A stretch of DNA of 64,000 nt, from assembly GCA_949130495.1 (NCBI GenBank), contig OX422221.1:155861241-155925240 (forward strand). The letters are read 5' to 3'. Positions 44,009 through 55,420 of the stretch are shown here, one piece after another (positions within the stretch are counted from its first letter, which is position 1; the number at the start of each line of letters is the position of its first letter). The position numbers were made by a program, and so were the translations under genes. A model generated the notes under the pieces. It was given only the letters and a program-made list of their open reading frames with translations, was not told where the DNA came from and searched no databases. Origin of the DNA: Sambucus nigra (lineage: Eukaryota > Streptophyta > Magnoliopsida > Dipsacales > Adoxaceae).

Positions 44009-45598
44009 ATGAATGACCCTAAGAGTAGTACCAGAAATGAAGGAAACATTACCATCCCACATGCTCCACTTCTAATAGTTGACTTGAATGGAATTCTTGC
44101 TAGTATCACCAGGGGTCAAGATGCCATATAGGAAACCATAAGTCAATTGGCTCAATCATTACAAGCCAGGTCTCTAGCTCCTTCTAAGAAAAATACTATT
44201 ACAACATTTGAGGAGAGAAATGCCACATCCTCCTCCTACAGATAGCCGACATAGCTATTTCAGGTACGAGAGTAATCTTATTGCTTAGATCCACAGAATT
44301 TTATAACCCTTATTATTTTTCTCCCGAAAGGCCAAGATTTTTGGAAAAATTGACCATAGCTTCGCCTTTTGATCATTTCTGACCCCAAGAAATAAAAATC
44401 ATCCCAGATTGTAAAGCCTTAATTAAGTCCAGATCAAGGGTCCGACAAACAGTGCACGCTGACCAGACTTCTCAGGAAGAGAGCTGAGTATAAATATATG
44501 CACGGTACGACTAAGAGGCTTCAAACATATCTAATGCAGGAAATCCTTCATAGAAAGGATCAATCCAGCGATTAGAAGAACGACTGGGAGAAATAGCCAA
44601 GGCAAAGAATCCATTGCAATATAATTTTATCAAGGGGTCTCCCTTCATCTAAGCAATTATTGATTTCCCAACTCCATCAAAGTTAAAAAAAATAGTGCTT
44701 GTCTTCAAATATAATGGTAACAGTGACCCAATTTTATATATTGAGCATTATCAAGCTGCAACTGACATATATTCAGTTCTTCATGAAATGAGATGTAGAG
44801 CTTTTGTAAGCATCATTACTTGTTCAACCAAAATATGGTATACTAATTTTCCTTAAGGAAAAGTTACCAACATCAATCAACTTGTTAATTGTTCATCAAA
44901 AACTTATATTTTGTGGTCAAGCCAGTTAAAAGAGTTTCCCATCTCCTGAGTATCAGGCAGTGAGCAGGGGAAACCACGAGAGAATACATAACTCATTTTA
45001 ACAATGAGAAACTATAAGTGGTAAATTATCAAGAGAAAATAACCATCACCGCTTAAATGAGTGGATTCCTTCTAGAGAAGATATATTATGATTTGTTAAA
45101 ATATCATCCTCGAACCATGGCTGAGCCCATGGCTAATGAAGGAAAAAATATGAATTTCAAGGAAGGAATGGCTGCAAAGCAAAGTATCGCCTTTAAGTAT
45201 GAGAAGAAGGAGCAAAAACAAAAGAAAATGATAAGCCCCCAAAGTATGGAGCATATACTCGATTGACGGTTAGTATTCACCATATCCTAGAGGAAATTAA
45301 TCATAATAAATATTTGAGATGGCCCGAGAAACTGAGGATACCACCCAACATGAGGGATAAATCTAAATATTGTGAGTTCAATAAGGATCATGGCCACACG
45401 ATGAATAACTGTATGTCTTTAAGGAATGAAATGGAATCCCTCATTCGCCGAGGAAAGATTTATAAATTTATTGATAGGTGTGAAAGTCGAGAAACCCGAG
45501 GAAGGTTAAATTCTTCTTGTAAACCTAGAGATGATAAGAAGAAAAACAATGAAGATGGTTTTGTAGATGATCCTGATCAATTGAAGAAGCCCAAATAA
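44009..45598 (+). pseudogene. Gag of element D
   Basis: Likely start ATG at 44009 (MNDPKSSTRNEGNITIPHAP). Capsid pieces lie at 44650-44840: SDPILYIEHYQAATDIYS, then MRCRAFVSII and KIWYTNFP. The 45057-45260 part has LLEKIYYDLLKYHPRTMAE and KNMNFKEGMAAKQ, equivalent to LLWKLAEDPPRTMDE in E. The nucleocapsid part (45263-45598) is open and reads LRWPEKLRIPPNMRDKS and YCEFNKDHGHTMNNCMSLR with C-x(8)-H-x(4)-C spacing, the reduced zinc-knuckle pattern of Tat Gag. Multiple stops occur upstream of 45057. Close relative of E but older. Confidence 0.8.
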
Positions 45599-46234
45599 CC
45601 AAAAATTAAAGTAGATATTGTATTTTTTGGTTATTTTGATTGTTATGTCATTATAAGTGGAGAAGCAAGAAGAGGATATCAAATTGTAGAGAGAAAGGCC
45701 TACCTAAATGAAGCACAATCATGTTCCTATATACAATGAATCAATCTGAATGATCATGATCGGCCCAGGAAAGTTAACAAAGACAAACTAGTTATCGAAT
45801 TTTCCAAAAATGATCTCTCTGGAGTAATGTAGCCTTATGATCATCCGTTGGTCATCGATTTTAGAATCCAACAAGCCATAATCACCAGGGTTTTGATAGA
45901 TAATGGAAGTTCAACTGATATCATATTCTACCCTTGCTTTCAGAGTTTAAGATTGAAACTTAGTCAAATGGAACCATACCATAGACCCTTGATTAGTTTT
46001 TCAGGAGAAAAAGTTTATCCCCTAGGAACAGTCAAGTTGGAAGTGTTATTCGGCACTTGTCTAGTAAGTCACATTAAAAAGATGCGCTTCTTTGTTATGG
46101 ATAAAAATGTGCAGTCTACTTACAATGCGATCTTTTGCAAGGTAAGATTAAAGAAATTTGATGTTATCCCATCCACAGTCCATCAATGTTTGAAGTTAAC
46201 TACTTACTTTGGGGTTTGGTGTTGTGAAAGGTGA
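45599..46234 (+). pseudogene. Protease of element D
   Basis: The open segment 45848-46234 starts VIDFRIQQAIITRV and has the active site LIDNGSSTDIIFYPCF with the catalytic Asp kept (D-N-G). It goes on to PLISFSGEKVYPLGTV and MRFFVMDKNVQSTYNAIF, then STVHQCLKL. The upstream linker (45600-45840) is broken. Among the elements with a readable protease here, only D's site retains Asp. Confidence 0.82.
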
Positions 46235-47330
46235 TCAAAAGGTGTCTAGAGAATACTATTACTCCTTAGTCAAGCAGGATAACTTGGCCGATGTGAAGAA
46301 AAATACCACCACCTACCATGTTGACACTTTGGAGCCTAATAGAGAATTAAAAGTTGCTACCTTAGATCCCATAGATGATATAGACAAAGTCAAAGAGAAG
46401 ATATTAGAAAGTATTGAAAGCATCATTTTGGATGATGAAAGACTGAAAAGGACCACCAAAATTGGCTCTGCATTGGCTTCACACCTTCGACAACAACTAA
46501 TTGCATTCTTAAAAGAGAAAAATAATGTATTAGATTAGGGTCATGAAGATATGCTTGGGATTAATCCCAACTTCCACTATCATGAGCTCAATATTAATAA
46601 GCATGCCAAGACGATCAAATAGAAGCACACGGTGTTTAGTCTTGAGAAAAACCAAGCCATACAAGAAGAGGTGGAGAAGCTATAAAAGGACCAATTCAAT
46701 AAGGATGTCAAATATGCGACATGGCTGGCCGATGTCATGATTGTTAAAAAGAAAAATGATAAGTGGTGAATGTGTGTATATTTTACTGATCTTAATAAGG
46801 CTTTCCCAAAGGACTATTTTCCTTTACCATGAATTGATCAGTTAGTGGATGCCACATCAAGACGTGAGTTATTGAGCTTCATGGATGCTTATTCTGGGTA
46901 TAACTAGATAAAAATTAAACTAGAAGATCGGGAAAGTACTTATTTCATTACCAGTCGAGATACTTATTGCTACAATATAAGTCTCTTTGTTCTCAAAACG
47001 CTACAATAATGTACCAGAGATTGCCTAATAAGGTGTTTTAGGAGCAAATTGGGAAAATATGGAGGTTTATGCAGATGATATGTTGACTAAAAGAAATAAA
47101 GCTTCAAATCATATCAAGGACCTCAAATAGACTTTCAAACAACTAAAAAGGCATTGAATGAAGTTAAATCTGACCAAGTGTGTGTTTGGTGTGCAAGAGG
47201 TAATGTTTCTCGAATTTATAGTAAAGCAAAGAGGAATTTAAGCTAACCCTACCAAAATCAATGCTCTCACAGATATGTAATCGACGACCTGCAAAAAAGA
47301 TGTTAAAAAACTTACTGGTAGAGTTAATGC
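46235..47330 (+). pseudogene. Reverse transcriptase of element D
   Basis: The leader (46209-46538) has YYSLVKQ and ESIESIILDDERLKRTTKIG, as in E. The core follows with many stops: YATWLADVMIVKKKNDKW, then VYFTDLNKAFPKDYFPL, IDQLVDATSRRELLSFMDAYSGYN and, after a frameshift, the catalytic MEVYADDMLTKRNKA (47069-47110; YADD instead of YVDD). MKLNLTKCVFGVQEVMFLEF and DVKKLTGRVNALNRFVSRA close the thumb. At least six stops. Confidence 0.82.
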
Positions 47331-48640
47331 TTTAAACCGGTTTGTTTCTCGTGCAACATATATGTGTTTACCTTTCTTTCAAGTTCTTAGAAAGTCATCT
47401 GAGTGTAATAAAGTGTGTGAAGAATAATTTCAATAATTGAATAAGTATCTAAGATCTCCACCATTAGTGTCCTTACTAGCCTCCAAAGAAAAATTCTACT
47501 TGTGTATAGCTATTTCAATGTCTGCAATTAGCTCGACATTAGTTCAGTCGGAGAAAGGGGTCTAGAAACTAGTCTACTACACCAGCAAAGCATTTCAGGG
47601 AGCCAAAATCAGGTATCAACCTTGGAAAAATTGGACTTAGCACTCATTGAAGCCTTCAGGCATATGAAACCTTATTTCTAAGTGCACATCATAGTGATGT
47701 ACACTAATCTACCTCTTCAGCAAGCACTTCATAAACTTGAAAAGTCAGGAAGGTTAATGTATTAGGTAGTAGAGCTAGGAGAATATGGCATCATTTACGA
47801 GACAAGGTCATCGTTGAAAGGATAATCTTTGATATATTTCATAATAGAGTTCACCTATCCCGAGGTTATCGACCAATAAAACTTGCCTGCCGAGCAGACT
47901 TCTTCCAAAGAGAGCTCAGCTCTAAAGCTAGCCAAAGTAGTAGCCAATCAACCAGAATCATCTAGAACTCAAGAGATAACTTAGAAGTATGTAGAGGAAA
48001 GCAAGAAGATATTCTATGACGGAGTTCTATTTGAAGAAAGGTTTAGTAGTGGTATTCCATTGTGGAATTTATATGTGGATGGATCTTCATGCACAACTCG
48101 TAGTGGAGCATGTATCATACTTAATACTCTGAGTAATATTGACGTTGAATAAGCATGAAATAATGAAACAGAGTATGAGTCTTTGATAGTCAGACTGGAA
48201 TTAGCCTATTCATTAGGCGCCAAGTAAGTAGTGGCGCACAATGGTTCACAATCGGTTGTTAATTCAGTGCTTCATCTATATGGAGTCATTAGAAAGTTGA
48301 TGACTAGATACTTGACCTAGGCAATGGAAGTCATTTCAAAATTTCTAGGCGTTCGAATGACTAGGATAACAAGGATAACTAATGCCCGAGCTAATGGACT
48401 TTCTCGGCTAGCCTCAGCAACAAGAATAGAATTCACAAGAAGCATTCCAATTGAGATCTTAGCCAGCAGGAGCATAGATAAGGATCCAATGATCAGTTTC
48501 ATTATTATAGATTTAGGACCTTTAAGGATGGATCTGATCAAAGATTACATTAAAGAAGGAATCCTACCAACTGATCCAAAAGAAGAAAAAAACCTCTTAT
48601 GTGTTGGATAAAGGAGTCTTATAGAAAAGGGGATTAACTG
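47331..48640 (+). pseudogene. RNase H domains of element D, pol truncated
   Basis: Tether and first RNase H: FYLCIAISMSAISSTLVQ and KLVYYTSKAFQGAK. Second RNase H: LYVDGSSCTTRSGACIIL (48070-48120), NETEYESLIVRLELA and ITNARANGLSRLASAT (D lost in the last block; relatives have RADALARLA). The linker to integrase, RMDLIKDYIKEGILPTDP (48526-48580), then SYVLDKGVL and KRGLTVS, runs to about 48640, where sequence matching the C LTR begins. Integrase of D is absent. Confidence 0.78.
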
Positions 48641-48644
48641 TTTC

Positions 48645-49935
48645 CTCACACTTTGTTTGTGAATAATTCAACATATTTTAAGAGAAAATTTCTCTTGCAC
48701 AAAGTTAAAAAATGATCTTATGTCCAGTATTTTAAAGTCTTAAAATATTACAATTAAACCCTCGAAACATTGAAAGATTCAATTTTGGTTCCAACTGACT
48801 GACCTAATCCCAAATACTTACATACCCAAACATTATATACAAAAAATCAAGGACAAGATCTTCCTTATATCCTCTTATGAACTATAAGGTCGGTCGATAT
48901 ACCGAGCAAGTAGGTTTTTCCTACATTTTTAATAGTAAACTTTACATATTTGGCATTCTTCTATTGATATCACTACGTAATAGCTCATATTTACTCTTAG
49001 TATGTCCATGTTATCATATTCCTATACTACATATTTATTACATATCATCAGTATTTGAATTTGATGATCAGTATTTGAATTTGACTATGGATCATTTTGA
49101 CCCTTCTCACCTAATAACTGGTATGATCTTCTTTATTGATTCAGTTCACCCCTGCACTTTTGTGCATTATATTATAAGCATCAACATTAACTAGGAAGTA
49201 GACTGATGTGTTATCACTCAGAACATTCTACTTGGCCTAAAGGTATCAGATGATTGAGAGCCTGGATATATTTCTACATACATATGAGTGCTACTCTGAA
49301 TATGTGCCTAGTCGGTTAATTTTCCCCAAAAGTTTTGGGTTGATTATTATTATTAATTTGGTTTTACTGATGGCTTAATTATTTCTATACCCCTTAGTGA
49401 ACTCGTAAGTATGTGATTATTAGTTTAAGAATCCTTGACTTTCTTTACATAGTCCTTAATGAACTGGTAACAAACTTTGTTTTCTTAGAGAACTTGTAAG
49501 TATGGGATTATTAGTTCAAGAACCTTAATGTTATTTATAAACCGATAAGTATGGGATCATCAGTTATATTTCTTTAGCATTGTTGAACACCGATTCTATA
49601 CACACTCCAACTCCCATATATACATATATTTGTTATATAACTGGTAGAACATGCTTAGCATGTTTGTGTTAATTCTTTTTTCTTCTAGATGAACCGGAAG
49701 AAAGAGGATAATATCACTTACCTATAACATACAGATACCGGTCGCCTATTTACGTATGTAAATGTTTGGGAAAAAAATAATCCATATGGTAGCAAGGAGT
49801 GGCACTTTTCAATTTTTTACATTATAGTTTGTACAAAAAAATGTAACGCACCCCTGTGTGGGAATAACCCTATGTAAGCTACTATAATAATGAATAAAGT
49901 TATGTTATATTTCCTTAACTTTAATTCAATGAATA
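48645..49935 (+). repeat. 3' LTR portion of element C
   Basis: Matches 41100-42390 of the left LTR of C. Its start abuts D's pol with no intervening integrase or polypurine tract. Its end loses similarity after CCTTAACTTTAATTCA (about 49920), before the GGGTGTGACA terminus. Confidence 0.75.
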
Positions 49936-50003
49936 AATCTACTTCAAAAATGTAACTCACCCCTATGGGGGTATAACCCAATGTACTTCTTACCCACAGG
50001 AAT
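49830..50003 (+). repeat. Short repeated segment, inverted relative to units downstream
   Basis: AAAATGTAAC(G/T)CACCCCT words occur directly at 49837 and 49951. The stretch 49910-50003 is found in reverse complement at 52177-52270 and, less well, at 50995-51100 (CCCCATAGGGGTGAGTTACA). Confidence 0.8.
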
Positions 50004-51145
50004 AATGTGGGCAAGAGAGCGAACAAGAGTGATACTTCAAAGAAAGGGAACATGACTAGGGGCAAGAACGTATCTATGTATTAGAGTAAGGCCTATCCTT
50101 TAAATGAATTCCAAGATATTAACAGCGTATTCAAATAACCAATCTATAAGATTTTGAGCAAGATCAAGGATCATCCATTCACCAACTTGCCCAAGAAGCG
50201 AAATAATGTACAGAGATGCGCATTCCATAAGTAGGGTGGCCATTGGTTCGAGAACATGAAGACTCTAAAATAGATTTGGAAGAGTTGTCCCAAGTTGTAC
50301 ATCTCAATGAGTACATTGATAAGAAACATAATAAGTTCACAGCAAATACCGACCAAAAATTGAATAATGTCTTTGGTAATGACATAGGACAGAAGTATGC
50401 AGAGATTCATGGAGCGTTCAACCTAAAGAAGATCTGAGAGAACGCTATTCAGATCGAGCTGAAAAAGGTTACTTTTATCATGGAGGAATTTCGTATTGAC
50501 CCTACAAAAAACCAAGATAAAAAACGTAAGTAACCAAAGGTTGTCGACTAGACCAAACCCATCATCTTCACCGAGGAAAATATTATTGGAGTATAGACTC
50601 TCCACCATGATGCACTGGTGATCACCCTAAGAATTACGAATTTTGATATCGACAAGATACTAGAATAAAATGGAAGCTCATCGGAGGTGATGTACCTTGA
50701 TATGTTCCACAAGATGAAGCTCAACCTATTTGACCTCAAGGAAGCCACATTTTCATTGTTCAGCTTCACAGGGAAAATTATAATGTCGTTGGGAAAGATA
50801 GTCTTGTTTATCAAAGAGGCAACATCTCAAAGTCGATTGAGTTTTTGGTGGTGGACATAGAATACCATATCGTGCCATTCTAGGCAGAGGATGGTTTCAC
50901 CCTAAGAGATTCGTACCATCCACCTACCAATAGAAGTTAAAGTTTGACACAGATCGAGGCCTAGTCATTGAATTAAAGTTAAGACTTTCGAGGACCTCCT
51001 TTAGCTCCACATTATTCCAATGAAAAGACGTACATAGGGTTCTACCCCCATAGGGGTGAGTTACATTTTTAAATAAGATTTATTCATTGAAATAAAGTTA
51101 AGGTTTTCATTGAATTAAAGTAGCTTTATTAATCGAATTAACATT
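50004..51145 (+). pseudogene. Nucleocapsid-protease module of F, copy 1
   Basis: Starts AATAATGTGGGCAAGAG. Frames give a linker, RCAFHK and GHWFENMKTLK (reduced zinc-knuckle region), LEELSQVVHLNEYIDKK, then the protease run-up HHDALVITLRITNFDIDKIL. The active site reads LE-stop-NGSSSEVMYLDMF, so the catalytic Asp is replaced by a TAA-containing lesion (50666-50668). FLVVDIEYHIVPF corresponds to the later YN-x-x-LGR region. It ends in an inverted C-LTR-like tail from about 50995. Confidence 0.75.
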
Positions 51146-52318
51146 AATAATGAATAATGTGTACAAGAGAGTGTATAAGAGTGATACATAAAAGAAAGGG
51201 AAAAAGAATGGGGGCAAGAACATCTCTATGTATGAGAGGAAGGCCTATCCTTCAAATGTGTTCCAGGATATTAATAGAGTATTCAAAGAACCAATTTACA
51301 AGATATTGAGCAATATCAAGGATTAGTCATTCTTCAATAGTCCCAAGAAGATGGGTAACGACCCAACAACAAGGAATAATGTGAAGAGATGCACATTCCA
51401 TAAGGAATGCGGCCACTGGTTCAAGAACTTCAAGACTCTAAAATAGAACTTGGAAGAGTTGTCCCACGATATACATATCAACGAGTACATAGATAAGAAG
51501 GATGATAAGCTCGCAGGAAATGCTGACCAAAAAATGAATAATGTCTTTGGTAACGATATAAGATAGGAGTTCGCAGTGATTCATCGAGTGTTCAACCTAA
51601 AGAAAATCCAAGGGAACGCCATCACATGGAGCTGAAAAAGGTTACCTCTATTATGGGAGCATTTCGGATTGACCCTGCAAGAAACCAAGACAACAAACGT
51701 TGGTGACTAGAGGATGTCGACTATACCAAACATATCGTCTTCACCGAGAGAAAACTGATTGGAGTAAAGACTCCCCACCATGATACACTGGTGATTACCC
51801 TTAGAATTACGAATTTTGATATAGACAAGCTACTAGAATAACATGGAAGCTCATCAGAGGTGATGTATTCAGAAATGTTCCACAAACTGAAGCTCAACCT
51901 AGCTAACCTCAAGGAAGCCACATTTTCACAGGGAAAATTATAATGTCATTGGGAAAGATAGTCTTATTTGTCAGAGAAGGAAACATCTCAAAGCTGATTG
52001 AGTTTTGGGTGGTGGACATAGAATACCATATTACACTATTCTAGGGAGAGACTGGTTTTACCCTATGAGAACCATACGGTCCACCTACCAGCAGAAGTTA
52101 AAGTGTATCACCGATAGAGGCCTGGTAATTGAATTAAAGTTAATGTGTTCGAGGACCTCCTTTTAGATCTCAAATTATTCCCGTGGGCAAGAAGTACATA
52201 GGGGTTATACCGCCATAGGGGTGAGTTGCATTTTCAAAGTATATTTATTCATTGAACTAAAGTTGAGGTTTTCATTGAATTAAAGTATCTTTATTCATTG
52301 ATTAACTTTAATAATGAA
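51146..52318 (+). pseudogene. Nucleocapsid-protease module of F, copy 2
   Basis: Same order as copy 1, about 1.16 kb further on. The protease run-up reads HHDTLVITLRITNFDIDKLL and the active site LE-stop-HGSSSEVMYSEMF. The same CTAGAATAA lesion is present (51834-51842). It lacks a stretch before the later protease part (TTTTCATTGTTCAG-type sequence is missing near 51926). It ends in the inverted tail 52174-52318. Confidence 0.75.
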
Positions 52319-53440
52319 TAGATGAATAATGTGGGCAAGGGAGAGGACAAGAGTGATACTTCAAAGAAAGGGAACCAGAATGGGGGCAAGAATTGCTCTC
52401 TGTATGAGAGTAAGTCCGATCCTTCAAATGTGTTCTAGGATATTAATAGTGTATTAAAAGAACCAACCTATAAGATCTTGAGTAATATAAAGGATCAGTC
52501 ATTCGTCAATTGGACCAAGAAGGTTGGTGACGACCTAATGAAGAGGAATAATGTACAGAGATGTGCATTCCACAAGGCGGCCGACCCTCGTTCGAGAACG
52601 TCAAGACTATAAAATAGAACTTGGAAGATTTGTCCCAAGTTGTACATCTAAATGAGTACATAGATAAGAAAGATGATATAATCGCAACAAATGCCGACAA
52701 AAAATTGAATAATACCTTCGGTAAAGACATACGACAAGAGTTCGCAGTGATTCATGTAGCGTTCAAGATAAAAAAGATCTGAGGGAATGCCATTCAGATG
52801 GAGATAAAGAAGGTTACTTCTATCATGGAGGCATTTTAGATTGACCCTGCAAAAAACCAAGATAGCAAATGTCGGTGACCGAAGGATGTCGACTATACCC
52901 AAAACATCGTCTTCACCGAGGAAAATCTGATTGGACTAAAGACTCCCCACCATGATGCACTGGTCATCACCCTCAGAATTATGAATTTTGATATCGACAA
53001 GATACTAGAATAACATGTAAGCTCATCAGAGGTAATGTACCTAGAGATGTTCCACAATATGAAGCTCAACCAAGCTAACCTCAAAGAAGCCACATTTTCA
53101 TTGTTCGGCTCAACATGTAAAATTATAATGTCGTTGGGAAAGATAGCCTTGTTTGTCAGAGCAGGAAACATCTCAAAGATGATTGAGTTTTTGATGGTGG
53201 AAATAGAATCCCATATTATGCAATTCTAGTTAGAGGATAGTTCCACCCTAAGAGAGTCGTGCCGTCCACCTACCACCATAAGATAACGTGTGTCACCGAT
53301 CGAGGCCTGGTTGAGATTATTGTTGACTAGAACATTGTAAATAAGTGCTTCATCGAAACCATTCGCCCCCGAAAGGAGAAGAAAAAGGAACCAAAGGACA
53401 CTCGAGAGGAAGCCTAAGGTGGGGCTACACCGTTTTAAAT
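52319..53440 (+). pseudogene. Nucleocapsid-protease module of F, copy 3
   Basis: Third copy, continuous with the RT that follows. Active site LE-stop-HVSSSEVMYLEMF with the same CTAGAATAA (53005-53013), then LFGSTCKIIMSLGKIALFVRAG and FLMVEIESHIMQF. Instead of the inverted tail it proceeds into the normal linker (VNKCFIETIRPRKEKKKEPKD), so this copy marks the original order of F. Confidence 0.75.
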
Positions 53441-54420
53441 CTCAACTAACCAGGGGTGGAGGAAATCAGGATCCACCCCATTGACAGCGATATTGAAAGG
53501 TTGGAGGAAGTTGAAGATGATGACAACTTTCTAAAAGGGAAGTTTATGATCGGAATTATACTCGTTGATCATGAAAAGGAAGAGTTTATTGCCTTCTTGA
53601 GAAGTAATTTGGATATTTTTCCTTGGGATCCATATAATCTTCCAGGCATTGATGTTAATGTAGCCTTACATAATTTTCATGTTGGCCCAACCTTCAAGCC
53701 AATCAATCAGAAGGCATGTTGAATACCCTTGAGAAGGCTAAAGCTGTGGAACATTAAATAAGGAGTTTTTAGGTGGAGAATAAATTAAGGAAGTTCTATT
53801 ACCTTAGTGGTAATCCAACCAAGTGGTAGTATGAAAGAGAAACGACCATTGATTTCACAGACCTCAACAGGGCTTGCCCTAAAGATATTTTTCCTCTCCT
53901 TAAGATTAATCAGCTGGTTGAGTGGCGCCCAAGAGGATGAGTTTTCTGAATGCCTATTCAGGGTACCAACAAATTCCATTATTTGGACCTAACCAGGACA
54001 AAATATCCTTCATAACCCCAGTCGGTTTATACCAATATAAGGTCATATCGTTCAGCTTGAAGAACGCAGCGGTTATTTATCGTAGGCCAGTCACGAAGAT
54101 GTTCAAGCAGCAGATGTGAGCACAATGGAGGTCTAAATCGACAATATATTACTCAAGAGAGAAAATAAATATGACCACCTCACGACTTAGCCAAAAACTT
54201 TTAAAATCTCAGGAAGTACCAGATGGAACTTAACGCAAGAAAGTGTTCATTTCATGTTCAGTGGGGTAAATTTTTGGGTTATTTAGTCAGTAAAATAGGG
54301 ATTGAGGCCAATCCATATCAAATTGATACGATCATAATGTTCCATACTCTAAGGACATTGTAGGGTGTTCAAAAGATTACAGGTATGCTCGAAGTGCTCA
54401 ACCATTTCATCTCCAAGTCC
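53441..54420 (+). pseudogene. Reverse transcriptase of element F
   Basis: The leader (53456-53722) is open: EEFIAFLRSNLDIFPWDPYNLPGIDV and HVGPTFKPINQK match the pre-RT part of Tat Pol. The core follows with several frameshifts: TDLNRACPKDIFPL, FLNAYSGYQQIPLFGP, VGLYQYKVISFSLKNAAVIYRR and MFKQQM. The catalytic loop reads MEV-stop-IDNILLKRENK (about 54126-54165) in place of MEVYVDDML, so the active site is lost. MELNARKCSFHVQWGKFLGY and ALNRF-like LEVLNHFISKSSK end the domain. Confidence 0.8.
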
Positions 54421-55420
54421 TCAAAACACTGTTGACCATTCTTTTAACTTTTGAACAAAGACAACGACCTCATATGGAATGATGACTGTTCAAAAGCTTT
54501 AGAGTATATCAAGTCCTACCTCAACAAATTGCCCCCATTCTTAATTCCCGACGAAGGGTATCCTATTTATCTCTATCTCATGATATCTAACCACTTTATT
54601 AGCTCAGCCCTTGTATGTGAAAAGGAAGGTGTATAATACTTTGTCTATAATGCAAGTAAAACACTTATAGATGCAGAGTAATGATATTGTCCCTTAGAAA
54701 ATCTATCCATTGCATTAATGGTTGCATCAAGGAAGATCAAACACTACTTCGAAGATCACTCAATAACAGTGATCACTTCATATCCCCTTAAAGTCATTCT
54801 TCAAAAAGTCAACCTCTCCATACTACTCTTAGAATACTTGGTTGAGCTTGAGAGGTTTGATATCCACTTTCATCTAAGAATAAAAATTAAGGTAGAAGTA
54901 TCAGATAATTTCATCATCGAATTCATAGGGGACTTGCCCAATGACCAACAAGAAATGGAGCACTAAATAAATCAGGAAGAACAGTCCAAAGAAAGGACAT
55001 TTTAAATTAATGGAGCCTCCAATTCTAAGGGGGTAGGAGTAGGGATCGCCCTCATCACATCGAAAGAAGATGTCATCAAATAAGGAATCAGGTTAGGATT
55101 TGAAACCTACAATAATGAAGACGTATATGTAGAACTGATCGATGGCCTGTGTAAACCTCGGTTGATGGGGCAAAGAACCTCAACATGTTCGATGATTACA
55201 AATTGGTATCTAAGTAAGTAAGTGAATATTTTAACATGAAAAATGATAGGATAAAAACCTACCTTGTTGTAGTGAGATGCCTTATAGCAGGATTTGAGAA
55301 TGTTAATATTCAGCAATTGCCTCGAGGTCAAAATAGTCACATTGATGCCTTAACAGCCTTAAGCTCAGCAGTTGACCCTGACCTAAAAAGAATCATTCAA
55401 ATAGAGTTCCTCGCCTAACC
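54421..55420 (+). pseudogene. Two RNase H domains of element F
   Basis: First domain: LIWNDDCSKALEYIKSYLNKLPPFLIP and YLYLMISNHFISSALV (open from 54451), then MVASRKIKHYFEDHSITVIT and LERFDIHFHLRIKIK. The second domain starts INGASNSKGVGVGIALI at about 55000, where the usual catalytic Asp of FVDGAS is Asn. It then gives YNNEDVYVELIDGL and LPRGQNSHIDALTALSSAV (55317-55370), which keeps the last Asp (HIDALT). Stops and a frameshift separate the parts. Dual RNase H again indicates the Tat lineage. Confidence 0.75.
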
